From Eudorina sp. 2006-703-Eu-15 (Eukaryota > Chlorophyta > Chlorophyceae > Chlamydomonadales > Volvocaceae): DNA of 64,000 bases. Where the stretch lies: assembly GCA_003117195.1 (NCBI GenBank), contig BDSI01000191.1:64501-128500 (forward strand). The letters run 5' to 3'. Position numbers and translations under genes: made by a program. The notes under the pieces were generated by a model, which saw only the letters and a program-made list of their open reading frames with translations, ran no database searches and had not been told where the DNA came from. Below are positions 57,301-64,000 of the stretch, piece by piece. The number at the start of each line of letters is the position of its first letter. Position 1 is the first letter of the stretch.

Positions 57301-58641
57301 GGGAACAGGGCCCACCTGCCGCAGTGACTCGCCACTGGGGCGCCTAAACATGGGGCCCCGCGCCTGTCGGCGTCCATCCCTCCCGTGACCAGCACCTCAC
57401 CACTAATAACAACGGAGGCCGTACAGTGGAACACGGGGCGCATCGCGCATGGCCTCAGCCACTGTCAGCGTCTGGACTGGTGGCTGTCGTGGTCCTGGAA
57501 GAAAGCACGGGTGGGCGCCCGGGGGGAAACACGTGGCAGCCGGCCTGTCTTGGTAACCACGGATACCGCGCTCGAAGTCTCTTACGGTCCCCTGCAACCT
57601 TCACCCGTGGTCCCTTTCTTTCCAACCGCGCAGTGTCCGTGAGCCAGCACGGACTTTGTGGCTGGCCGGCTGGCTGGCTGGCTGGCTGGCTGGTTGTGGC
57701 CAACCGTCGGGGCCTGACGACTACCGACCTGGCGGGGTTTCATGTGTCGTACACACTGGGTTACGCGAGGACCGGGCAGCGGATTCCGGCATGCCGAGGT
57801 CTCAGACCCCTAGTTTGGATCCTGGGATCTGAGACAAAAGCGAGATCTCGTCGTACCATCTAGATCGCCAGGGGGAAAGGGGAGGCCAGGTTCTCAGGAC
57901 TGGCGCAGCCGTCACAGCTGCTGCACCGGCAAGCGGCAATGGACTAACTGCCTAACACGTCACGGCACGGGACCGCACGGCAGGGCACAGGACAGCCCGG
58001 CACGGCAGGGGAGCGGACGGGATGCTGCGGGCTGGTCTGCCTGGTCTCCGCAGCCCTGTCGATGTGCGCCGGTGCGTGCTGCTCCACACTGGGCAGTCCC
58101 ACCGAGATGAGGCGCATGCACCCACCGATGATGAGGCGGCCGTCGCAGCCGCCGCTCCCCTGGAGCGCCCGCCGGGCAGAGGACCTGCTGCTGCGGAACG
58201 AACCGCGCGCGTACAGGTAACCAGCCGTGCTGTGTTGTTTCTCCTGTGATGGAGTGCAGAAACGTCTGGATCTTAGATCCGAGCCAGGGAGGCCAACCCG
58301 CTGCGGCCTCTGCCGCGCCGGGGTACATAGGGGTGGGATGCGGCTCTTGTGCGCAGCGGGCGGGGTCAGCAAGCGCACTTGATAACGTGACGCGGTCACC
58401 CTTCACATTGATTTTGGGGATTGATTTTTACCGATCCGATGAGGGCGTTATGGGATTTCGTTTTGGCTTGGTGTTATGGGCGGGGTCTAAGGCGCGGCCC
58501 GGGTTGGTGAGCCTCTCCCTCCAAGGGCGGAGCGTGACGAGCATTGGGGGATGGATGCATGGATGCTATAGATGGGGGAAAATGGATGCATGGATGCATG
58601 GGTTAACCCTTGTGTGCGGCCCGCATTTGAAGGTTTGCTGA
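38962..58641 (+). CDS. Large secreted Ser/Pro-rich (SPPP, hydroxyproline-rich type) protein, 20-exon model, about 3400 aa
   Basis: Exons: 38962-39031, 39245-39405, 40173-40407, 41276-41403, 41796-41940, 42358-42515, 43294-43339, 43796-43890, 44395-44425, 44950-45054, 45516-45591, 46044-52896, 53178-53764, 54144-54395, 54792-54886, 55261-55518, 55972-56351, 57166-57274, 58054-58216, 58260-58641. Phases agree throughout, except that the two proline exons each need a net one-base correction. Exon 1 encodes a signal peptide (MNTWMLVYLVLLLVV). Exon 3 ends in a Cys-containing segment (GGCAVLDSE...IICEKP) faintly like the end of a C-type lectin fold. Exons 4-11 encode Pro/Ser/Gly linkers. Exons 12-13 encode about 2400 residues of SPPP repeats, the classic wall/ECM glycoprotein module. 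After a poly-Ser run (exon 14) come ordered-looking parts I do not recognise (around TVLQLLSWPAAGTAEEWV and FYLECCQATLSMCAGACC). It could be two genes. The last exon and stop are uncertain. Confidence 0.6.
40062..40092. repeat. Short (CTG)n tract
   Basis: About ten CTG units in the intron before exon 3 of the SPPP gene under my model. An alternative acceptor at 39945 would make it a poly-Ala/Thr coding stretch in phase with exon 3. Confidence 0.8.
42775..43056. repeat. (CCGCA)n followed by (CCA)n/(AACACCACC)n simple sequence
   Basis: Pentanucleotide run at 42775-42821, then a 160-bp CCA run decaying into AACACCACC units. It lies in the intron between exons 6 and 7 of the SPPP gene. It translates to long Pro, His, Thr or Val/Trp runs on either strand, but no splice sites support coding use. 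Confidence 0.88.
43226..43254. repeat. (TA)n microsatellite
   Basis: TATATATATA-type run with TATG interruptions in an intron of the SPPP gene, conspicuous against the GC-rich background. Confidence 0.85.
44207..44278. repeat. 14-bp tandem repeat (CGCCTGAGTCATGT)x5
   Basis: Five perfect 14-bp copies (starting at 44207, 44221, 44235, 44249 and 44263) in the intron before exon 9 of the SPPP gene. Each carries TGAGTCA, an AP-1/bZIP-like core. No function is inferred beyond that resemblance. Confidence 0.9.
46044..52896 (+). other. Giant SPPP exon of the large secreted protein
   Basis: Runs from a CGGCAG acceptor to a strong GTAAGT donor (52897). It encodes long PPPPSPPPP arrays punctuated by a basic proline motif: RPPTRRPPPPS near 46600, PRPPPRPVVRRPPPK near 47470 and 50090, RPPPRPPIRRPPPPSP near 48500, 49095 and 51165, and PPPRPQVKRPPPKSP near 49740. 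The proline-rich reading frame hops between all three frames at several C-runs, so the exon as given is not one open frame. A block of about 1.2 kb (about 47330-48540) is duplicated at about 49950-51210. The last 600 bp is a 99-bp tandem repeat. Confidence 0.8.
52361..52860 (+). repeat. 99-bp (33-residue) tandem repeat inside the SPPP exon
   Basis: The sequence ACCAGCCCYGCYGTCA recurs at 52361, 52460, 52559, 52658, 52757 and 52855, i.e. spacings of 99, 99, 99, 99 and 98 bp. Each unit encodes [15 protein letters not shown] plus a poly-Pro run. The last, 98-bp spacing coincides with a frame change, suggesting a lost base in the C-run near 52840. Confidence 0.88.
56265..56312. repeat. GGATCCAGATCC/AGATCT repeat inside an exon
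   Basis: Four short restriction-site-like palindromes in a row. They lie within exon 17 of the SPPP gene and encode a Ser/Arg/Gly stretch in frame. A GTACGTCAAG donor-like site just before it could instead splice it out, but the downstream frame then breaks. Confidence 0.7.
57085..57165. repeat. CTTCCCTGC/CCGCCCCTG nonamer repeats at an acceptor
   Basis: Three to four CCGCCCCTG copies followed by about six CTTCCCTGC copies, ending at the acceptor of the exon that starts at 57166. The repeat forms its polypyrimidine tract. Confidence 0.85.
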
Positions 58642-59878
58642 TGAGGGGACCGGGCTTCCAGCTGGAGACGGACGCTTTATCGGACCTGGATGCATGGAGG
58701 ACGAACCGAGAGGTTCGAAGTGTGTGCGGGTGGGTACGTGGGTGTGCGTGGACAGCCGGTGGCAGCCGGTGTGCCTCTCACAAGGGGCAGCGCAGCAGAG
58801 GAATGGATGATGCAACGGGCAGCGCAAGGCCCGTGCAGTGTGTGGTAACGAAATACGAAAGATGCGGTCGCAGGTGCAAACAAAGCAGGATGTATGCATG
58901 TGCGAGCTTCAACATGCGCGGGTCGGTTACTGCCGGATGTTCACAGTTGGCAGTCGGGTGGCCGTTGGGAGGTTGGAATGGTTGGGGACAGGAACGACAT
59001 GAACGAGCAGCAGCTGGACTGGCACACCCATTGATTCTGACGGTGCGCATAAGTACGCAGACATATATTTTCTTCCTAATGAGCGTGAGTGCGGCTTTGT
59101 TTGTTTGCGTCATACTTCCAAGACAGACTAGATGAGCTGTGGGGTTGCCCCCTTCGGTTGCGTAACGCGTGTGCGTGTGTGAGGGCACGTCCGCAACGAT
59201 TAATTGGCCCATTGATTTGCAATTCCAATGCTTCCGCTGCACAAGTGGCGACCGTCTTCGATTGATTGCCGAAACGGTGGATGGAGGATTTTGGGATTGA
59301 TGAGCCGCGTTTCGGCTTGGTTTGGCGCGTTGGCTGCGCCACGCCACGCCACGCGATGGCGTGAGTGCGCGTCGCAGGATGCACTGTAGAAATGCGCGCA
59401 CGTGGACACAATGGCTTCACGGCACGGCACTGGGGATTCCTTATTCCTACTGCAACCCTGGAAAAGCCTCTCGATTCAAGGCTGCCCGCCGTGGCGGCCA
59501 CGTGGCTGCATGTTAGCCAGCGGCATGGGTGTGTGAGGGCTGAGGGGGTGCCCGGGGGCGTGATGAAAGTTGCAAATGCGATGCTGTTGAGAGTGACCGA
59601 CATTTTTTGGGAAACCAGCCGGCAGATCCGGCCTCTGTCCATGGATCTTACCGTTTCTGTACTCCGTATATGTTGTCGTACTATGCTGGTGGGTGGCCTT
59701 GGGTGGTTACAGTTGTAAGGCCGTTGTAATTGCTCCTCAATACCTTACAGGCTCCTTGTTGCTCATAAAATATTGCTCTTGTATGGTTCAGTCGAAACGT
59801 TATCATTGTGATTGACACAAAAGTGCACAATTATAAGTACGCACCGAACACCTCGCTTCTGGCGATCGCCGAATCAAA
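58642..59878. other. Probable 3' UTR of the SPPP gene and CCB2 upstream region
   Basis: No coding exon supported. It has ATGGATGC repeats at its left edge (58545-58600, inside the last open frame) and becomes AT-richer after 59700. Two TGTAA signals at 59714-59718 and 59725-59729 would end the upstream transcript about 150 bp before the CCB2 start. Confidence 0.55.
59714..59729 (+). terminator. Two TGTAA poly(A) signals, probably of the SPPP gene
   Basis: TGTAA at 59714 and again at 59725, about 1.1 kb past the proposed stop and just upstream of the next same-strand gene. Confidence 0.5.
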
Positions 59879-62800
59879 ATGTCCCAAGTTATCTTAAAAT
59901 CTGTTCATCTACAATGCCCACTAGTGCGCCAGCGCCGTCTTAACTTGTCTCGAACACCCGCACTTGCACGGACCACACGGACCATCCGCCGTCCAACCCA
60001 CATCTGTGCGGAGACGCAAAGACGAGGTCAGTCACTGACACATATAATCCGATTTGTTTCGGATTGTGATGCTTCGTATACCCCTTCCTGGACCCCTAAA
60101 CAAGCCCATCACGACCAGCAGGAGGCCTCGGGGACGATGACATCGACGTCGCGGTGTTCAGGTTCACGCTCGGCATCCCTGGATTCGACGATCGCCTCAT
60201 CCCCCGTGTCGTGGGCCTGGTGCTGGGAGCGCTGCTGCTGGTGAACCATGTCGCGGGGGCGCAGCCCGCCCCTGACGCGCAGGTACGGCAGAACGGCCCC
60301 GACCTCGTCGATGGGAAGGGGAGCCCCGCGCACTCGCATCTCATCCAGCGCTTCACACATGATATGGGGAGGAGGGGGAGGAGGAGGAGGAGTGGTGAAG
60401 CTGTCAGAACGGTGAAATCATGTGCCCGATGTCGATGCTCCCGGTGACGCTCAGGGGCCCCGTGTCTGCCTGTCTGTCTGTCCGTCCTTCCGTCCGTCGG
60501 TTGCGCAGTTGCGATCCGAGTGGCTGGGTGCGCTGCTGGCGGCGCTGTGCTTCTTCGTGCCGGACATCGAGGAGCGGCTGCGGGAGGCGCTGCCGGGCCG
60601 AGGCCGCCAGAAGACCGCGGAGAACATCGAGGGCGCCACCAACTGCTTCCTCCTGGAGCCCAGCCTGCCTGAGGCGACCAAGAAGGTATCCGCTGCGGCC
60701 GCCGCGATGTGGTGTGCAGGGGGTTTTGTCGGGCCCCGACTAGCGGCATACGCCTCAATCCGTACTGCCGGCCGCCAGCGTTGCCGCTGCTGCGGCCATT
60801 ACCATCACTACTACTGCTGCTGCTGCTTTGCCCTGGGGGGAACCACAACCCGCGGCTTGACGTGGCATGGCGTGCAGTGCTCTGGGGTGGTGGGGGATAG
60901 AGATGTTTCGCCAGTTGTTGACTGGGGTGGAATGTACCCTCTGGGCCGCAGGAGCTGGCCTGGGCCTCCTTCTCGCTCCTCAAGAACACCAACTGCTGCG
61001 GCCTGGTGGTGGCGGCCGGCGGCCGGGTGCTGCTGGCGCGCGGGGCGGTGGGCGGCCGGGTGGTCCAGCCGGGGGACACGGCGGGCTCGCTGGCGGCCAT
61101 GTCGCAGGTAGGGAGCCGAGAGGAGCAAGGGGTGCGCCCCTTCTCCCCCCCATCCCCTCCCCGGGCAACCCAACCCCCCCCACCCCCCCACACACACGAT
61201 CGGGGTCCCACACGCACTGCTGGCTGTCGGCTCCGTGACTCCCCAAACATTGCGAGTGCGCGGGAAAATAGGTCGCGAGGTCAGCAAGAAGCGCAGGGGC
61301 AGGGGCAGGGGCAGGGGCAGGGGCAGGGGCAGGGCAGGGGCAGGGGCAGGGGCAGGGGCAGGGGCAGGGGCAGGGGCAGGGGCAGGGGCAGGGGCAGGGG
61401 CAGGGGCAGGGGCAGGGGCAGGGGCAGGGGCAGGGCAGGGGCAGGGGCAGGGGCAGGGGCAGGGGCAGGGGCAGGGCAGGGGCAGGGGCAGGGGCAGGGG
61501 CAGGGCAGGGGCAGGGGCAGGGCAGGGGCAGGGCAGGGGCAGGGGCAGGGGCAGGGGCAGGGGCAGGGGCAGGGGCAGGGGCAGGGCAGGGGCAGGGGCA
61601 GGGGCAGGGGCAGGGGCAGGGGCAGGGGCAGGGGCAGGGCAGGGGCAGGGGCAGGGGCAGGGGCAGGGGCAGGGGCAGGGCAGGGGCAGGGGCAGGGGCA
61701 GGGGCAGGGGCAGGGGCAGGGGCAGGGGCAGGGGCAGGGGCAGGGGCAGGGGCAGGGCAGGGGCAGGGGCAGGGGCAGGGGCAGGGCAGGGGCAGGGGCA
61801 GGGGCAGGGGCAGGGGCAGGGGCAGGGGCAGGGGCAGGGGCTGGGGCTGGGGCTGGGGCTGGGGCTGGGGCTGGGGCTGGGGCTGGGGCTGGGGCTGGGG
61901 CTGGGCTGGGGCTGGGGCTGGGGCTGGGGCTGGGGCTGGGGCTGGGCTGGGGCTGGGGCTGGGGCTGGGCTGGGGCTGGGGCTGGGGCTGGGGCTGGGGC
62001 CGGGCCGGGGCCGGGGCCGGGCCGGGGCCGGGGCTGGGGCTGGGGCTGGGGCTGGGGCTGGGGCTGGGGCCGGGGCTGGGGCCGGGGCCGCAAGCACAGA
62101 GCGCGAGGAGACGCATACACACGAGCGGTTTTCTTCGCTACATACACGGTGCGCGGGGGGATTATGGCGGACGAGTGGGTGGGTGGGATGTGTCCGGCAC
62201 ACAGCGAGGCAGTGATGGGCGCGCAGCTCCATGAAGGCAGACTGGGGAGCGCTGTTGGGCTCTTTACGTCGACTGCGGTAGGGCGTCCCGCGGTCTTGAC
62301 CGGGGGACTCAGCCCAGTTCGACAGGGTAGTATCGTTCGTCGAGCGGTTGTTGGGTTCGCGCTCCGCTGCAAGTCTTCAGCACCGCTCATGGATGGCGTG
62401 CGTCGGTGGCGGACAATGACTGCGGGCGTTACTGTGTCGAGTACGGGGTAGTCCGGTGACATGGTGGCCGGGGTTGATTACCGCAAAACCCCGCAAAACC
62501 CAAAAGGCAAATCCGGTGTCCGGGGTGTTGGATGTTTTCAGGACCTGGCGGCGCATGCCGGCAAGCTGGCGGAGGTGGCGTCCGGGAGCGCGCCTCAGCT
62601 GTGGCTCCCGGAGCGGTCCGGGTTCGGGTCGGCGGGCGTGCAGTCGCTGGCGGCGCTTCCGCCGGGCGCGCAGTGCCTGATGGCGCAGCACATCGGGACC
62701 CCGGCGGCGGGAGGGCGGCCCGCGTTGCTGCTGGTGTTTTCGGAGCGGCCAAGGTGAGGCAGGCGGGTGGGAAGGATGGCGCGGCCCAGGGCCCGGTGGC

Positions 62801-63185
62801 ATCATACCAGTTGCCAGCAGCGTACCTTATCGCGTACAGTTCGCGACCCGAGTTGGGTGCGGGAAATGCGAACCGGGGTTGTTTCACATCTAATCATCAC
62901 GCGAGGCCTGCCGCGTTAACCGTGATGTGCGCGTGGAAGGAGTGAGTTGGGGTTCGGGGTTTCGAGCCGGTGCCCGAATCCTCGTGTGCCCCTCCTGGCT
63001 GTGTCAGTGCCGCGGTTGTGAATGCCAGTTGCAGTTGGTCTCTGTGCGGTTACAACGAGGGTTGAACCCTCCTTCCGCTTTCAACAGTATGCACACTCGC
63101 GCGTTTTTGCGTTTGCAGGGCGCTCACGGATCGGGAACGTTACTGGGTTGGAGCTGTGGCTGACAAGCTGTCGACCTTCGTCTAA
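59879..63185 (+). CDS. CCB2: CCB2, plastid factor for heme ci attachment to cytochrome b6, 6 exons, 306 aa
   Basis: Exons 59879-60026, 60122-60282, 60509-60685, 60952-61107, 62542-62753 and 63119-63185 join in phase to 306 codons plus stop. The first 49 residues are Arg/Ser/Thr-rich with no acidic residue until near the end, a chloroplast transit peptide. The mature part carries the CCB2/CCB4 family (DUF2930) signature: AVFRFTLGIPGFDDRLIPR followed by a membrane segment (VVGLVLGALLLVNHVAG). A second hydrophobic stretch is LGALLAALCFFVP. Then come ELAWASFSLLKNTNC and a soluble domain ending DRERYWVGAVADKLSTFV. In the CCB (system IV) pathway CCB2 works with CCB4 on the thylakoid membrane to attach heme ci covalently to cytochrome b6. 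The exon 2 acceptor could be three bases earlier. Intron 4 is 1.4 kb because of a GGGGCN repeat. A TGTAA lies 100 bp past the stop. Confidence 0.92.
61294..62090. repeat. 0.8-kb hexanucleotide array (GGGGCA)n-(GGGGCT)n-(GGGGCC)n in CCB2 intron 4
   Basis: Almost pure GGGGCA units to about 61840, then GGGGCT units to about 61996, then a mix with GGGGCC, with occasional five-base GGGCA or GGGCT units. It lies wholly inside an intron on the sense strand. All six frames stay open, giving dipeptide shadows (Gly-Gln, Gly-Ala, Gly-Arg on plus; Pro-Ala, Pro-Cys, Pro-Leu on minus) that I do not annotate as protein. Confidence 0.95.
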
Positions 63186-63283
63186 TTGTCAGTGAGATCC
63201 AAGCGGTGCCCGGTTGATTCCCTCTGCTGCGTGTCGGTAACACATTTTTATGGTCTGATCGGGTCGCGTACGTAATTCAGGGC

Positions 63284-63288
63284 TGTAA
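63284..63288 (+). terminator. TGTAA poly(A) signal of CCB2
   Basis: TGTAA about 100 nt after the CCB2 stop codon. Confidence 0.65.
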
Positions 63289-63528
63289 CGTGTGACGATG
63301 CCTCGTTTCTCTTGACTTCGCCGGTTCCCCCTACTCACTGAAGACCAAATACGGCACAGCGAGACAGCCATCACAGGAACGGGTGTCGTCTCCACAGCAC
63401 GCTTGGCCGCGCATGTTCCCCGCCAGTCAGAAGGCGTGTCGAACCTTGTAGGAGGCAAGAGAAGACAGGGACCCCCCTGAGAGAAGAGAGAAACGACAGG
63501 CCCTCGGGCCCAAGTCACCCATGACTCT

Positions 63529-63533
63529 TTACA
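63529..63533 (-). terminator. TGTAA poly(A) signal of the right-hand minus-strand gene
   Basis: TGTAA on the minus strand about 310 nt past that gene's stop codon. Confidence 0.55.
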
Positions 63534-63841
63534 AGCTTTCCCACCGATAAACCAAGCCGCACCAAGAGAATCACCGCCGAGCCAGTCAGCGCAATCACAG
63601 CAGCGCGCCGTTCCACGTGCAACGGAGCCTGCAGCGCCCTCACGCCCCTCGTCCGACCAAGGCAGACGGCGGGGATGTTTGGCATCACCGCCGGCTATGG
63701 CTCTCGCCGCAGCTGCGTCTGCCTCTGCTTCCTCCAGCTCCTGCAGAGCACGCCGGTGCCCCTGCCGCAGCTGCGCCCGCCACACATGGTTGTGCTGCCG
63801 CTGCTGCTGCCCTCGCTGCTGCACTTCGAGGTGGCTCAAGC

Positions 63842-64000
63842 TTAGTTCATCTTGCGGATGAAGGCGTTGATCTTGTCCTCGCGGTTGCCGGCCTGGCCGC
63901 CCTCGACGTAGTGCAGGCGCTTCTTGTCCATGCCGCCCTTTGGCGACGACAACTTGAAGGGCCACAGGAAGGTGCTGACCTCCTTGAACTTGGAGCCGCA
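63842..64000 (-). CDS. 3' end (last 52 codons) of an unrecognised gene running off the window
   Basis: On the minus strand the segment is open from the window edge to a TAA at 63844-63842. The peptide has ordered, non-repetitive composition ([20 protein letters not shown], then RLHYVEGG and a basic [10 protein letters not shown]-terminus) with third-position G/C bias typical of real exons here. I do not recognise the family. The upstream part and any acceptor lie beyond the window, and no function is proposed. It is convergent with CCB2. Confidence 0.75.
   Translation of the reverse strand, partial: CGSKFKEVSTFLWPFKLSSPKGGMDKKRLHYVEGGQAGNREDKINAFIRKMN

Larger units (their letters stand above)
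63186..63841. other. Convergent 3' UTR region
   Basis: Between the stop of CCB2 (plus) and the stop of the next gene (minus). TGTAA occurs on plus at 63284-63288 (CCB2) and on minus at 63533-63529 (right-hand gene), leaving about 240 bp between the two putative transcript ends. Confidence 0.6.

Noticed and set aside
61006..62462. Long plus- and minus-strand open frames of Gly-Gln, Gly-Ala, Pro-Ala or Pro-Cys dipeptides
   Set aside because: They are produced by the intronic GGGGCN array and overlap real CCB2 exons out of frame.

Overview
The window looks like nuclear DNA of a volvocine green alga (Chlamydomonas/Volvox/Gonium group). It is very GC-rich and its genes are dense with introns. Donors are mostly GTGAGN, GTGCGN or GTRNGN, acceptors are mostly YYYCAG, and TGTAA poly(A) signals lie downstream of several genes. 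It encodes mitochondrial and chloroplast assembly proteins and a very long Ser-Pro-Pro-Pro-rich extracellular-matrix-type protein. The species cannot be named from sequence alone. All gene models were spliced by hand; exon phases agree across every junction, apart from the proline-rich exons noted below.

Layout. 1-2860: no intact gene, a few decayed coding-like stretches and a (CTG)n tract. 2862-6966: tandem satellite of about 365-382 bp per unit, with higher-order (dimer) structure. 6967-9450: probable 3' UTR and intergenic DNA. 9451-21946 (minus): a 14-exon FIG4/plant-SAC-type phosphoinositide phosphatase of about 1654 aa. 22221-23014 (plus): a 3-exon COX6a (COX13) gene encoding 126 aa, divergent from the phosphatase across only 274 bp. 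24424-31743 (plus): an 11-exon Aurora-like Ser/Thr kinase of 887 aa with a Gln-rich N-terminus and a long low-complexity tail. 31744-38961: about 7 kb without a convincing gene, partly AT-rich. 38962-58641 (plus): a large gene (20 exons in my model) with a signal peptide, many small Pro/Ser/Gly-rich exons, a 6.85-kb SPPP exon and a Cys-containing C-terminal part that I do not recognise. 59879-63185 (plus): a 6-exon CCB2 gene (306 aa) for plastid cytochrome b6 heme ci attachment; its intron 4 holds an 0.8-kb GGGGCN repeat. 63842-64000 (minus): last coding exon of an unrecognised gene that runs off the window, convergent with CCB2.

The genes do not form one pathway. Roles span membrane lipid signalling (FIG4-like), respiration (COX13), signalling (kinase), cell wall/extracellular matrix (SPPP protein) and photosynthetic complex assembly (CCB2). 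The most novel items are the unrecognised SPPP protein, the satellite with its phased indel variants, a short inverted-repeat-like element dispersed in five introns, and C-run length differences that break frame in the SPPP exon and look like consensus errors.
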